From contig NZ_CP117460.1 in the NCBI RefSeq assembly GCF_030687145.1, positions 5,146,001 through 5,210,000 of the forward strand: a stretch of DNA of 64,000 bases, given 5' to 3'. The stretch is from Pseudomonas sp. FP1742 (lineage in GTDB: Bacteria; Pseudomonadota; Gammaproteobacteria; Pseudomonadales; Pseudomonadaceae). The notes below the pieces were generated by a model that was not told the origin of the DNA, did not search any database, and was given only the letters and a program-made list of their open reading frames with translations. Below, piece after piece: positions 6,732 through 15,795 of this stretch. The translations under genes were made by a program, and so were the position numbers. The stretch's first letter is position 1. Every line of letters begins with the position of its first letter.

Positions 6732-6842
6732 TCAGTGGCCGAACACACCCACTTTCTTGGCCTTCTTGTCCGCACGTTTTTCATCGGCGGTTTTCGCCGG
6801 TTTCTTCTTTGCCGCTTTCTTTGAATCCATGCCTTTGGCCAT
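6732..6842 (-). CDS. 36-residue lysine/alanine-rich basic protein
   Basis: A short gene runs from ATG at 6842 to TGA at 6732-6734. It has GTGGAG 8 bases before the start and its own terminator right after the stop. The product begins MAKGMDSKKAAKKKPAKTA and ends KKAKKVGVFGH. Twelve or more lysines in 36 residues and the AKKPA-like motifs recall the tails of histone-like proteins, so nucleic acid binding is a fair guess but only inference. The clean start, stop and terminator make it a real gene. It would be missed by length-limited gene finders. Confidence 0.75.
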   Translation of the reverse strand: MAKGMDSKKAAKKKPAKTADEKRADKKAKKVGVFGH

Positions 6843-6944
6843 GATACAAACTCCACTCATACGGGATGTGAGATCAGGTATACACCTATCCCCGCGTCCG
6901 TGTTCTTTTATAATCGCCCGTTTTGCGCACCGACAGCCCAGCCC

Positions 6945-7364
6945 ATGCCCAATACCCAGTACACCTTGCTCGACGAGCCGCTATGGCCGCTGATGAACAA
7001 GTTTTACCGCGCCCACCAATCGTCGATGAAAGCGGTGCGCGATGCTCAATTGTGGGTCGCAAAACGTGAAGAGATCATCGCCGCACTGTGTTTGCGGCCC
7101 GTGGCCGGCGGGCATTGGCTGACCGGGTTGTTTGTCGACCCGAGCTGTCGCGAGCAAGGGATTGCCGCAACGTTGATCGCCCACGCGGTCAAGCACCTCG
7201 AAGCGCCCGTCTGGTTGTTCTGCCATCCGGATTTGCGTGGCTTTTATGAGCGTCGCGGTTTTACCTTCGACCCGCCCCTGCCCTATGCGATGGCTGAACG
7301 GTTGAGCCGTTATGCGCGCAGCAAGCCGATGATTGCGATGGGACTGGAACCGCACACCCTCTGA
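6945..7364 (+). CDS. GNAT family N-acetyltransferase
   Basis: The 139-residue protein has the GNAT fold. The acetyl-CoA-binding stretch is WLTGLFVDPSCREQGIAATLI (motif A, with the R/Q-x-x-G-x-A loop), followed by FCHPDLRGFYERRGFTF, the usual YERRGF strand-helix near the C-terminus. It transfers an acetyl group from acetyl-CoA to an unknown amine. ATG at 6945 gives the family-length N-terminus; the frame is open further up but without a start of quality. It is a single-gene unit that diverges from the small basic-protein gene, with a TATAAT-like TTTATAAT at 6906-6913 as a possible -10 element. Confidence 0.8.
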   Translation: MPNTQYTLLDEPLWPLMNKFYRAHQSSMKAVRDAQLWVAKREEIIAALCLRPVAGGHWLTGLFVDPSCREQGIAATLIAHAVKHLEAPVWLFCHPDLRGFYERRGFTFDPPLPYAMAERLSRYARSKPMIAMGLEPHTL

Positions 7365-7378
7365 AACGACACAATCCC

Positions 7379-7468
7379 TGTGGGAGCGGGCTTGCCCGCG
7401 AAGAAGCCAGCACATCCGATATCAGTGTGGTCAGGCAGATTGCATTCGCGGGCAAGCCCGCTCCCACA
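7379..7468. repeat. REPIN
   Basis: TGTGGGAGCGGGCTTGCCCG and its inverse flank a spacer of about 40 bp. It uses the CCCGCGAA variant and sits between convergent genes. Confidence 0.9.
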
Positions 7469-7497
7469 TTGGTTTTGCGGTGGATTCAAGGGCGGTA

Positions 7498-8037
7498 TCA
7501 GTCGTCCGCTGCCGGATCGAGGTCCGGAAACATCACCTCGGTAAACCCGAACTTGCTGAAATCGGTGATGCGCGAAGGGTACAGTCGGCCGATCAGATGA
7601 TCACATTCATGCTGCACCACGCGCGCATGAAATCCCGAGGCAATGCGCACGATCGGCTCGCCCTTGGGATCGACACCTTCATAGCGGATCTGCTGATAGC
7701 GATCCACCGCGCCGCGCAAACCCGGCACCGACAGGCAGCCTTCGAAACCCTCTTCCAGGGTCGGGCTCAAGGGCGTGATCAGCGGATTGATCAGAATCGT
7801 CTGCGGCACTGCTTCGGCGTCGGGATAGCGCTCACTGTGCTCGAAACCGAAGATCACCAATTGCAGGTCGACACCGATCTGCGGTGCGGCCAGACCGACC
7901 CCGCCGACGCTTTCCATGGTCTGGAACATGTCGTCGATCAGTTGCCACAATTCGGGGCTGTCGAACATTTCCGCCGGCACCGGCGGAGCGATGCGCAACA
8001 GGCGTTCATCGCCCATTTTCAGAATTTCACGGATCAT
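7498..8037 (-). CDS. def: peptide deformylase
   Basis: The 179-residue enzyme removes the formyl group from the initiator methionine of nascent proteins. All three family motifs are present: [10 protein letters not shown] (residues 46-55), EGCLSVPG with the metal-binding C101, and QHECDHLIG with H143 and H147 and the catalytic glutamate between them. The start ATG at 8037 overlaps the stop of the upstream brkB-like gene by 4 bp (ATGA), so it depends on coupling. The primary deformylase of Pseudomonas normally sits with fmt near the origin. This copy, next to a BrkB gene, is probably the second paralogue; that is inference from context. Confidence 0.92.
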   Translation of the reverse strand: MIREILKMGDERLLRIAPPVPAEMFDSPELWQLIDDMFQTMESVGGVGLAAPQIGVDLQLVIFGFEHSERYPDAEAVPQTILINPLITPLSPTLEEGFEGCLSVPGLRGAVDRYQQIRYEGVDPKGEPIVRIASGFHARVVQHECDHLIGRLYPSRITDFSKFGFTEVMFPDLDPAADD

Positions 8038-8978
8038 TTTATGACTTCGTCAGTGGTCGGCTTGATTGAGTGATCTCGTCCCAGCCCCGAAACATGGTGC
8101 TTGGGTTCTTCGGGCACCTTTTCGCCAGGTTTCTTGCCTTCGGACGACATATGCTCGATCACCGCGTTCATCTCCGCACCGAGCAGCAGCACCGCGGCAG
8201 AAATATAGAAGTACAGCAACAACACGATGATCGCGCCGATACTGCCATACATGGCGTTGTAGTTGGCGAAGGTTTTGACGTACAGACCGAAGCCCAGCGA
8301 GGCGATGATCCAGACCACCACGGACAACACCGCACCCGGGGTGATGAAGCGAAACTCTTGTTTGACGTCTGGCATCACGTAGTAAATCAGTGCCACCGCC
8401 ATCATCAACAGAATCACGATCACCGGCCAGCGCGCGATAGTCCAGACAGTCACGATGAAATCTTCAAGGCCCACTTGCGAAGCAATCCAGGCCATCACCT
8501 GCGGCCCGAGCACCATCAACGCAGCGGCGGCCAGCAGCATGCCGGCGATGCCGATGGTGTAGAAAATCGACAATGGAAAACGCTTCCAGACCGGACGACC
8601 TTCAACCACGTCGTACGCGGCGTTCATCGCGCTCATCATCAGCCGCACACCGGCAGACGCGGTCCACAGGGCGATCACGATACCCACCGACAGCAAACCG
8701 CCCTTGGATTGCTGCAGCTGGTCGATCACCGGGTTGACCTGCTCCAGCGCCTGGGGCGGCAGCACCAGTTCCGATTGCAGGCGCAGCCAGGAGAAGAAGT
8801 CCGGCAAGTGCAGAAAACCGATCAGGGCGATCAGGAACAAAATGAAAGGGAACAGCGAGAACAGCATCTGATAGGCCAGCGCCGAGGCATAGGTCGACAT
8901 TTCGTCGTCGACGAACTCAGTGACCGTGCGCATCATCACGCGATGCAGGGGCAGACCTTTCATGGTCGGAAAAAACAT
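8034..8978 (-). CDS. YihY/BrkB family inner-membrane protein
   Basis: The 314-residue protein has the YihY/BrkB pattern: six membrane helices after the segment [21 protein letters not shown], the family block [23 protein letters not shown], and [30 protein letters not shown] near the end. The tail after about residue 280 is hydrophilic and charged. Members were once called ribonuclease BN or serum-resistance proteins; the present function is uncertain. ATG at 8978 has AGGAGACG upstream and is preferred over the in-frame ATG at 9014. It is the first gene of a two-gene unit with def. Confidence 0.87.
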   Translation of the reverse strand: MFFPTMKGLPLHRVMMRTVTEFVDDEMSTYASALAYQMLFSLFPFILFLIALIGFLHLPDFFSWLRLQSELVLPPQALEQVNPVIDQLQQSKGGLLSVGIVIALWTASAGVRLMMSAMNAAYDVVEGRPVWKRFPLSIFYTIGIAGMLLAAAALMVLGPQVMAWIASQVGLEDFIVTVWTIARWPVIVILLMMAVALIYYVMPDVKQEFRFITPGAVLSVVVWIIASLGFGLYVKTFANYNAMYGSIGAIIVLLLYFYISAAVLLLGAEMNAVIEHMSSEGKKPGEKVPEEPKHHVSGLGRDHSIKPTTDEVIK

Positions 8979-9099
8979 TCGCGTCTCCTTTCGCCGCAAA
9001 AAGGTTGAAGTCATGGCGACTCAGGGGCCGTTTTTCTACAACAAAGTAGCCTACTTGGCGACTTTGAAACAATTTCCTTGCTCAAGTTCAAGCTGACAC

Positions 9100-9127
9100 A
9101 AAAACGGCCATCCGCGGATGGCCGTTT
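9100..9127 (-). terminator. rho-independent terminator after the CsbD gene
   Basis: AACGGCCATCC and GGATGGCCGTT form a near-perfect stem followed on the minus strand by TTTTTGTG. It lies 22 bp past the csbD-like stop and could also work toward the other strand. Confidence 0.8.
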
Positions 9128-9149
9128 CTATTACTCCTCAAAGGCCGGA

Positions 9150-9341
9150 TCACGCCTTGTCGATACCTTTTTTAAGAGCATCCTTGACCTTACCGATCGC
9201 TTGCTGGGCTTCGCCTTTCTGTTCCTGCCTGACGCCTTCGGCGCGCATTTTGTCATTACCGGTGGCCTTGCCGACGCCTTGCTTGACGTTGCCGACCGCT
9301 TCGTTTGCCATGCCTTTAACTTTATCGCCAGTGCTGCTCAT
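9150..9341 (-). CDS. CsbD family stress-response protein
   Basis: The 63-residue hydrophilic protein has the CsbD pattern: GDKVKGMANEAVGNVKQGVGKATG followed by a second similar helix, GEAQQAIGKVKDALKKG. Members are abundant small proteins induced under general stress; their molecular role is unknown. The gene stands alone and has its own terminator. Confidence 0.88.
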   Translation of the reverse strand: MSSTGDKVKGMANEAVGNVKQGVGKATGNDKMRAEGVRQEQKGEAQQAIGKVKDALKKGIDKA

Positions 9342-9542
9342 GATGTGTCTCCTGAGAACATTTCAACGGGGAAAGTCGTTACATAAGGATGGACCGGGAG
9401 CCTTTGAGCGGAGTTTCATTTATTTCCCAACAGAACATTTCATCGCGCAAGGCAGGTTAGGCTTTATGTTTGCAGGCTTTGCCCCGAGAATGCGCAACGT
9501 ATTCAGGCCATGGCGCTGAAGATCCAATCCCGTAGGAACGTT

Positions 9543-9920
9543 ATGAAACTCGATAAAAAGCAGGCCATTGCCCGCAGAAACCAGGAACTTGGTGGTGCTG
9601 TGCTTGGCGTCAACAACTGCCATTTCACCGAATTGAACCGTAACCGCAACATCTTCTGGTTCGATATTCCGGTTGCGCGCCTGGCCGTTGGTCAGTACGA
9701 ATGGATTCACTTGCTGATGCACACCCCGGACACCGACGAACTGCTGCACCTGAAAGTGCCGACGGTATTCCTGCGCGAGAAGCTTGAAGGCCTGGTGGTG
9801 CGTAACCAGGGTAAACGCAAGGCTGCATTGAGCCTGGAACTGAGCGCCGACAAGGACTCCTACCTGCAAGACATGCGCCCGGCGGGCACCAACGTCAATT
9901 TCGCGCAGTTCCGCCAGTAA
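9543..9920 (+). CDS. conserved hypothetical protein (125 aa)
   Basis: I recognise this only as a conserved Pseudomonas protein of unknown role. ATG at 9543 is preceded by TAGGAACG and is taken over the ATG at 9510. The product is basic at the start (MKLDKKQAIARRNQELGG), has a compact middle (NRNIFWFDIPVARLAVGQYEWIHLLM) and the stretch KLEGLVVRNQGKRKAALSLELS. There is no signal peptide or membrane segment, so it is cytoplasmic. It is flanked by a REPIN and stands alone. Confidence 0.75.
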   Translation: MKLDKKQAIARRNQELGGAVLGVNNCHFTELNRNRNIFWFDIPVARLAVGQYEWIHLLMHTPDTDELLHLKVPTVFLREKLEGLVVRNQGKRKAALSLELSADKDSYLQDMRPAGTNVNFAQFRQ

Positions 9921-9937
9921 CAGCAAAAGCCAAAAGC

Positions 9938-10020
9938 TTCGCGAGCAAGCCCGCTCCCACATTTAACCGAGTTCTGCCAGAAAGAATGCGATCAAATGTG
10001 GGAGCGGGCTTGCTCGCGAA
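9938..10020. repeat. REPIN (outward orientation)
   Basis: TTCGCGAGCAAGCCCGCTCC comes first and its inverse second, so the order is the reverse of most REPINs in the window. The spacer is about 30 bp. Confidence 0.9.
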
Positions 10021-10059
10021 GGCGGCCTGACAGGCGCTGCAAATAGCCCGACCAGATAC

Positions 10060-10087
10060 AAAAAGCCCCGCATCCGCGGGGCTTTTG
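10060..10087 (-). terminator. rho-independent terminator of fadD1
   Basis: AAAAGCCCCGCGGATGCGG then GGCTTTTTGT on the minus strand: an 8-bp stem with A and T runs on both sides. It lies 6 bp past the fadD1 stop. Confidence 0.85.
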
Positions 10088-10092
10088 TTTGG

Positions 10093-11793
10093 CTAGGCGC
10101 CTACTTTCTTCAGGCCCAGTTTCTTCAGTTCTTCGTCGCGCAACTCGCGGCGCAGGATCTTGCCGACATTGGTGGTCGGCAACGCGTCGCGGAACTCCAC
10201 CGCTTTAGGCACCTTGTAACCGGTGACGTTGGCGCGCATGTGCTCCATCACCTGTTCCTTGGTCAGGGTCACGCCTGGTTTGGCGACGATGAAAATCTTG
10301 ATCGCCTCCCCTGACTTTTCGTCCGGCACACCAATGGCCGCGCATTGCAGCACGCCCGGCAGGGTCGCCAGCACGTCTTCCAGTTCATTGGGGTACACGT
10401 TGAAACCGGAGACCAGGATCATGTCTTTCTTGCGATCGACAATGCGCATGTAGCCATCGGGCTGGATCAGCGCGATATCACCGGTCTTCAACCAACCTTC
10501 GCTGTCGAGCATTTCATCGGTGGCTTCCTGACGCTGCCAGTAGCCCTTCATGACTTGCGGACCTTTCACACACAGTTCACCGATGGCGCCCAACGGCTGT
10601 TCAACACCAGCATCGTCGATGACTTTGCACCGGGTCGACGGCACCGGGATACCGATGGTGCCGATCTGGATGTTCTGGATCGGGTTCACCGTGGCCACCG
10701 GGCTGGTTTCGGTCATGCCGTAACCTTCGCAAATCGGGCAACCGGTAACCGCTTTCCAGCGCTCGGCCGCCGCCAGCTGCAAGGCCATGCCACCGGACAG
10801 AGTGACTTTCAGGTTCGAGAAATCCAGCTTGCGGAACGCTTCGTTGTTGCACAACGCAACGAACAGCGTATTCAAACCAACGAAACCGCTGAACTTCCAC
10901 TTCGACAATTCCTTGACCATCGCCGGCAGATCGCGCGGGTTGCTGATCAGGATGTTGTGGTTGCCGATCAGCATCATCGCCATGCAATGAAAGGTGAAGG
11001 CATAGATGTGGTACAGCGGCAGCGGCGTGATCAGGATCTCGCAACCTTCGTTGAGGTTGGAGCCCATCAGCGCTTTGCACTGCAGCATGTTGGCCACCAG
11101 GTTGCGGTGGGTCAGCATCGCGCCCTTGGCCACGCCGGTGGTGCCGCCGGTGTATTGCAGCACGGCAACGTCGCTGCTGGCCGGGTTGGCTTCCGCCACT
11201 GGCTGGCCATGCCCCTTGCTCAGCACGTCGTTGAATTTGATGGCCTTGGGCAAGTGATAGGCCGGGACCATCTTCTTCACGTACTTGATGACGCTGTTGA
11301 TCAGCAGACGCTTGAGCGGCGGCAGCAGGTCGGCCACTTCAGTGACGATCACGTGCTTGACGCCGGTTTTCGGCACCACGGTCTGGGCCAGGTGCGCCAT
11401 GTTGGCCAGGCAGACCAGGGCTTTGGCACCGGAGTCGTTGAATTGGTGTTCCATTTCCCGCGCGGTGTACAGCGGGTTGGTGTTGACCACGATCAGCCCG
11501 GCGCGGATGGCGCCGAAAACAGCGACCGGGTACTGCAACACGTTGGGCAATTGCACGGCGATTCGATCGCCTGGCTGCAAATCGGTATGCTGTTGCAGGT
11601 AAGCGGCAAAGGCACCGGACAATTCGTACAGTTCACCGTAAGTGATTGTCTTGCCCAGGTTGCTGAATGCCGGTTTGTCAGCGAAGCGTTGGCAGGATTG
11701 CTTCAACACTGCCTGAATATTCGGGTACTCGTCTGGATTGATCTCGGCAGCAATTCCAGCTGGGTACTTATCCTTCCAAAAGTCTTCGATCAT
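10093..11793 (-). CDS. fadD1: long-chain fatty acid--CoA ligase (FadD1)
   Basis: The 566-residue enzyme activates long-chain fatty acids with ATP and CoA at the inner membrane, feeding beta-oxidation. It carries the AMP-binding P-loop YTGGTTGVAKGA (about residues 214-225), the adenylate motif EGYGMTETSP, the hinge-region DGYMRIVDRKKDMILVSGFN and the C-terminal lysine segment NVGKILRREL. It is 270 bp or so downstream of a close paralogue (12146-13834) in the same orientation, the order seen for fadD2-fadD1 in P. aeruginosa. ATG at 11793 follows GAGGAGTGGG. A REPIN and a possible promoter lie between the two ligase genes, so fadD1 may be expressed separately. Confidence 0.93.
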   Translation of the reverse strand: MIEDFWKDKYPAGIAAEINPDEYPNIQAVLKQSCQRFADKPAFSNLGKTITYGELYELSGAFAAYLQQHTDLQPGDRIAVQLPNVLQYPVAVFGAIRAGLIVVNTNPLYTAREMEHQFNDSGAKALVCLANMAHLAQTVVPKTGVKHVIVTEVADLLPPLKRLLINSVIKYVKKMVPAYHLPKAIKFNDVLSKGHGQPVAEANPASSDVAVLQYTGGTTGVAKGAMLTHRNLVANMLQCKALMGSNLNEGCEILITPLPLYHIYAFTFHCMAMMLIGNHNILISNPRDLPAMVKELSKWKFSGFVGLNTLFVALCNNEAFRKLDFSNLKVTLSGGMALQLAAAERWKAVTGCPICEGYGMTETSPVATVNPIQNIQIGTIGIPVPSTRCKVIDDAGVEQPLGAIGELCVKGPQVMKGYWQRQEATDEMLDSEGWLKTGDIALIQPDGYMRIVDRKKDMILVSGFNVYPNELEDVLATLPGVLQCAAIGVPDEKSGEAIKIFIVAKPGVTLTKEQVMEHMRANVTGYKVPKAVEFRDALPTTNVGKILRRELRDEELKKLGLKKVGA

Positions 11794-12057
11794 GGAAGCC
11801 CACTCCTCAGCAACGCGAATTCAACACCGCATTTGATGCGATTATTATTGGTGTGTTTTATAGGTGAATCTGGCTTTACACAGGCCGAGAAGTCACAAAG
11901 CGCGCCGAGAGTAGCAGCTTTGCCAAGGGCCGACTAGAGCCTAAATCAGCCTCTACAGTCACTTTAATGACTCAAGACAAACAAGCAGTCATTTTAGAGC
12001 AAAAAACCTATACAACCCTGAAAGCCGCTGAAATCGGGGCTTTCATCCTCTAAAAGG

Positions 12058-12122
12058 ATCGCGGGCAAGCCCGCTCCCGCAAGGTCACCACTGTTCCTTG
12101 TGGGAGCGGGCTTGCCCGCGAT
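12058..12122. repeat. REPIN with short spacer between fadD2 and fadD1
   Basis: ATCGCGGGCAAGCCCGCTCC and its inverse are separated by only about 20 bp. In the remaining part of the 352-bp gap 11794-12145, an 8-bp stem TGAAAGCC/GGCTTTCA (12019-12045) is seen. It has no T run on either strand, so it is not called a terminator. Confidence 0.85.
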
Positions 12123-12145
12123 GCGCGAAGCGCGATCTCTGACGA

Positions 12146-13834
12146 TTACGCGATATCCCGCAACTCCCGCCGCAGAATCTTGCCCACCGGCGTCATCGGC
12201 AACGACTCACGCAACACAATGTGCTTGGGTACTTTGTACGCCGTGAAGTTTTCCTTGCAGTAAGCCTTCAGCTCTTCAAGGCTGACCCCCGATTCACGGG
12301 CCACCACAAACAACTTCACCGCCTCCCCTGACCGCTCGTCCGGCACGCCGATCACCGCGCAGTTGGCGACTTTCGGATGAGCCATCACCACGTCTTCGAT
12401 CTCGTTCGGGTACACGTTAAAGCCAGAGACGATGATCATGTCCTTCTTGCGATCGACGATACGCACGAAACCGTCCGGGTCGATCACTGCGATGTCACCC
12501 GACTTGAACCAGCCGTCGGCGTCCAGCACTTCGGCGGTGGCTTCGGGTTTGAGCCAGTAGCCCTTCATGATCTGCGGGCCCTTGATGCACAGTTCGCCAC
12601 GTTCACCCAGCGGCTGCTCGACGCCTTCATCATTGATCACTTTCAGGGTCGTACCCGGCACAGGCAGGCCGACCGTACCGATGCGCGACTGGTCGCCGTA
12701 GGGGTTGGTGCAGGCCACCGGCGAGGTTTCGGTCAGGCCGTAACCTTCGGTGATGCGGCAGCCGGTGAGCTGTTCCCAACGCTCGGCGGTGGCCTTGACC
12801 AGCGCCGTGCCGCCGGAGTTGGTGAGTTTGAGGCTGGAGCAATCCAGGGTCTTGAAGTCGGGATGGTCCATCAGCGCGACGAACAGCGTGTTGAGCCCCA
12901 GCAGCGCCGAGAACCGCCAGTTCTTCAACTCCTTGATGAAGGCGCCAATGTCTCGTGGATTGGTGATCAACACGTTGTGGTTGCCGGTCACCATCATGCA
13001 CATGCAGTTCGCCGTGAAGGCATAGATGTGGTACAGCGGCAGCGGCGCGATCATCACTTCCTGCCCTTCGCGCAGCAGCGGCTGACCGTCGGCCCCCAGC
13101 TGACTGAGGCATGCCCGTGCCTGCTGCATGTTCGCCACCAGGTTGCCGTGGGTCAGCATCGCGCCCTTGGCCAACCCGGTGGTGCCGCCGGTGTATTGCA
13201 GCACGGCGATGTCGTCGAGGCCGACGTTCAGCGGCTTGATGCCCAGGCCCCGGCCCAGACGTAGCGCGCTCTTGAAGGAAATGGCCTGCGGCAGTGAATA
13301 AGCCGGAACCATCTTCTTCACCTTGCTCACCACGGTATTGATCAGCCAGCCCTTGGCGCTGGGCATCAGGTCGCCCATCTTCGCTTCGATCAGGTACTGG
13401 ATGTCGGTGTCGGGCAGCACTTCCTGAACCTTCTGTCCGAATACGTTCAGGTACACCAGCGCCCGGGCACCGGAATCCTTGAACTGATGACGCATCTCCC
13501 GCGCGGTGTACAGCGGGTTGGTGTTGACCACGATCAGCCCGGCGCGCAAGGCGCCGAACACGGCAATCGGATAATGCAGGACGTTGGGCATCTGCACCGC
13601 GATGCGATCCCCCGGCACCAGGTCGGTATGGGCTTGCAGGTAACCGGCGAACGCCGCGCTGTAGCGTTCCAGCTCGGCATAGGTCAGGGTCACACCCATG
13701 TTGCTGAACGCCGGACGGTCGGCAAATTTCTTGCAGGAACGCTCGAACACCTCGAGCACCGACTTATAGGCCCCAAGGTCGATATCCAGGGGCACGCCGG
13801 CCGGGCGTTTGTCATTCCAGAAATCAGGTTGCAT
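12146..13834 (-). CDS. fadD2: long-chain fatty acid--CoA ligase (FadD2)
   Basis: The 562-residue acyl-CoA synthetase is a paralogue of the neighbouring FadD1, with the same landmarks: QYTGGTTGLAKGA, EGYGLTETSP, DGFVRIVDRKKDMIIVSGFN and PVGKILRREL at the C-terminus. Two ligases in tandem are normal in pseudomonads and are known there to differ in preferred chain length and in induction. The start ATG at 13834 has AAAGAGGACAAG upstream. The divergently oriented lipase gene starts 271 bp away, so the intergenic region 13835-14104 should hold both promoters. No operator was recognised. Confidence 0.93.
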   Translation of the reverse strand: MQPDFWNDKRPAGVPLDIDLGAYKSVLEVFERSCKKFADRPAFSNMGVTLTYAELERYSAAFAGYLQAHTDLVPGDRIAVQMPNVLHYPIAVFGALRAGLIVVNTNPLYTAREMRHQFKDSGARALVYLNVFGQKVQEVLPDTDIQYLIEAKMGDLMPSAKGWLINTVVSKVKKMVPAYSLPQAISFKSALRLGRGLGIKPLNVGLDDIAVLQYTGGTTGLAKGAMLTHGNLVANMQQARACLSQLGADGQPLLREGQEVMIAPLPLYHIYAFTANCMCMMVTGNHNVLITNPRDIGAFIKELKNWRFSALLGLNTLFVALMDHPDFKTLDCSSLKLTNSGGTALVKATAERWEQLTGCRITEGYGLTETSPVACTNPYGDQSRIGTVGLPVPGTTLKVINDEGVEQPLGERGELCIKGPQIMKGYWLKPEATAEVLDADGWFKSGDIAVIDPDGFVRIVDRKKDMIIVSGFNVYPNEIEDVVMAHPKVANCAVIGVPDERSGEAVKLFVVARESGVSLEELKAYCKENFTAYKVPKHIVLRESLPMTPVGKILRRELRDIA

Positions 13835-14104
13835 TGTTCTTGTCCTCTTTACCTGAATCTATCCGGGGCCGCTCTTCGGTCCTTTCTCTCTCATTCCTTA
13901 AAAAGCAGAAAGCAAAAAGCGGGGCTTCCCGGACACTAGCAGCTATAACGAATCAGGCAAATATGCTCACGACCCTCATAGATCCCGTGAATCTTGCTGC
14001 CCCGGCGAGGCCTGATCAGACGGCGCACCCGGGATGCGCTATACAATGCAACGAGTTGTTTCCCACCCGCCAGCCACATACAGCCCTCCAGCAAAGGAAT
14101 CGCC

Positions 14105-15049
14105 ATGATCCACGACACTTTCTGGCTGACCGCGACCGACCACAGCCGCCTCTTTGTCAATCAGTGGCTGCCGGCGGCTCCGTTGAAAGCGGTGATCCTG
14201 CTGGCCCATGGCATGGCGGAACACAGCGGTCGCTACGCCCGTCTGGCAGAAAAGTTCTGCGAACAGGACTACGGCGTTTACGCACCGGACCTGCGTGGAC
14301 ATGGCAAAACCGCTGAAAACGGCACGCTGGGTCACTTCGCCGACGACGATGGCTGGTGCAAAGTGGTCAGCGACCTGGCCTGCCTCAACCAACACATCGG
14401 CCAACAGCATCCCGGCGTGCCGATCGTGTTGCTGGGGCACAGCATGGGCAGCTACATCGCCCAGGCCTACTTGCTGCACCACAGCGCCAGCCTGCACGGG
14501 GCGATTCTCAGCGGCTCGAACTTCCAGCCCGTGGCGCTCTATCGCGTGGCGCGACAGATTGCACGTCTTGAACGCCTGCGCCAGGGCCCCAAGGGTCGCA
14601 GCGCACTGATCGAATGGCTGTCGTTCGGCTCGTTCAACAAGAAATTCAAACCGGCGCGCACCTCGTTCGACTGGTTGAGCCGCGACCCGGCTGAAGTCGA
14701 CAAGTACGCCAATGACCCGCTCTGCGGCTTTCGCTGCACCAATCAGTTATGGATCGATTTACTCGGCGGCTTGCAGCAAATCAGCAAAGCGTCCAATCTC
14801 GCCCAGATCGATCCGGGCCTGCCGCTGCTGGTGATTGGCGGCGAATGTGATCCGGTGAGCGAAGGCAAACGTCTGAAAGATCTGGCCCACGCCCTGCGCG
14901 ATGCTGGATGCCAGAACCTGCACTTGAATATTTACCCGCAGGCCCGGCACGAACTGTTCAATGAAAGCAATCGCGATGAGGTGACTGCCGACGTGCTGAA
15001 CTGGATCGCCCAGGCCTTGAGCAACCGCCGGCCACCCAGAGCCGAATAG
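14105..15049 (+). CDS. alpha/beta hydrolase, monoacylglycerol lipase / lysophospholipase-like
   Basis: The 314-residue serine hydrolase has AHGMAEHSGRY (oxyanion-hole segment), PDLRGHGKT, the nucleophile elbow GHSMG (S113), the acid GGECDPVSEG and the base segment ARHELFNE. This is the layout of monoacylglycerol lipases and lysophospholipases (Hydrolase_4). It would release fatty acids that the divergently encoded FadD ligases can activate. ATG at 14105 is preceded by AAAGGAATCGCC; the longer frame from 13994 has no ribosome site. A MaoC-type hydratase follows after 42 bp, so lipase and hydratase probably share an mRNA. Confidence 0.87.
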   Translation: MIHDTFWLTATDHSRLFVNQWLPAAPLKAVILLAHGMAEHSGRYARLAEKFCEQDYGVYAPDLRGHGKTAENGTLGHFADDDGWCKVVSDLACLNQHIGQQHPGVPIVLLGHSMGSYIAQAYLLHHSASLHGAILSGSNFQPVALYRVARQIARLERLRQGPKGRSALIEWLSFGSFNKKFKPARTSFDWLSRDPAEVDKYANDPLCGFRCTNQLWIDLLGGLQQISKASNLAQIDPGLPLLVIGGECDPVSEGKRLKDLAHALRDAGCQNLHLNIYPQARHELFNESNRDEVTADVLNWIAQALSNRRPPRAE

Positions 15050-15091
15050 TTTTTTGTGGATTCATTTAATTCGTCACAGGAATCGAGACAG

Positions 15092-15562
15092 ATGACCCAG
15101 GTTACCAACACCCCTTACGAAGCCCTCGAAGTCGGCCAGACCGCCAGCTATAGCAAGACCGTCGAAGAGCGCGACATTCAGTTGTTCGCCGCGATGTCCG
15201 GCGACCACAACCCGGTGCACCTGGACGCCGAGTTCGCCGCCGCCTCCATGTTCAAGGAGCGTATCGCCCACGGCATGTTCAGCGGCGCGTTGATCAGCGC
15301 GGCGGTGGCCTGCGAGTTGCCTGGGCCGGGGACGATCTATATCGGTCAGCAGATGAGCTTTCAGAAGCCGGTGAAGATTGGCGACACGCTGACTGTGCGC
15401 CTGGAGATTCTCGAGAAACTGCCGAAATTCCGTGTGCGCATCGCCACTCGAGTGTTCAACCAGCGCGATGAGTTGGTTGTGGATGGCGAAGCGGAGATTC
15501 TGGCGCCGCGCAAGCAACAGACCGTGACGTTGCCGACGTTGCCGGCGATCAGCATCGGCTGA
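15092..15562 (+). CDS. MaoC-like (R)-specific enoyl-CoA hydratase
   Basis: The 156-residue hot-dog-fold protein has the hydratase-2 motif FAAMSGDHNPVHLD (catalytic D and H) followed by FKERIAHGMFSGALIS. It hydrates trans-2-enoyl-CoA to (R)-3-hydroxyacyl-CoA, a link between beta-oxidation and polyhydroxyalkanoate or lipid synthesis in pseudomonads. ATG at 15092 follows CAGGAATCGAGACAG. It lies downstream of the lipase in the same direction; with fadD2 and fadD1 on the other side the four genes form a fatty acid activation and conversion cluster. Confidence 0.87.
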   Translation: MTQVTNTPYEALEVGQTASYSKTVEERDIQLFAAMSGDHNPVHLDAEFAAASMFKERIAHGMFSGALISAAVACELPGPGTIYIGQQMSFQKPVKIGDTLTVRLEILEKLPKFRVRIATRVFNQRDELVVDGEAEILAPRKQQTVTLPTLPAISIG

Positions 15563-15594
15563 TTCATCACTTCCTTGTGATGAGAGGCCTTCCC

Positions 15595-15726
15595 TGTGGC
15601 GAGGGGGCTTGCCCCCGTTCGACTGCGAAGCAGTCGTAAAACCTGCTACCGCGTTTAATCAGGTCAAATGCGGCGCCTGTTTCAGGGGCGCTGCGCACCC
15701 CAACGGGGGCAAGCCCCCTCGCCACA
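15595..15726. repeat. REPIN of a second family (GAGGGGGCTTGCCCCC)
   Basis: TGTGGCGAGGGGGCTTGCCC and its inverse bracket about 90 bp. Inside is a small GACTGCGAAGCAGTC hairpin. This is a different REP family from all other copies in the window. Confidence 0.85.
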
Positions 15727-15749
15727 TAGGAGACCCACAGGCTGGGTAC

Positions 15750-15779
15750 AAAAAAAACGCCAGACTGGCTGGCGTTTTT
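15750..15779 (-). terminator. rho-independent terminator of the DUF2383 gene
   Basis: AACGCCAG and CTGGCGTT pair, with a run of A/T on both flanks, so it can serve the minus-strand gene ending at 15796 and possibly the maoC side. Confidence 0.8.
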
Positions 15780-15795
15780 GTTGGGTAACGAACGC

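Noticed and set aside
6674..6856. 60-codon minus-strand frame over the small basic-protein gene
   Set aside because: The 36-codon frame at 6732-6842 has the ribosome site, sensible composition and terminator; the longer frame reads through that terminator.
10345..11937. 530-codon open frame opposite fadD1
   Set aside because: Antisense shadow of fadD1; fadD1 carries all motifs of the family.
12019..12045. 8-bp stem TGAAAGCC/GGCTTTCA as a fadD2 terminator
   Set aside because: No T run follows on either strand within a few bases, so intrinsic termination is not supported.
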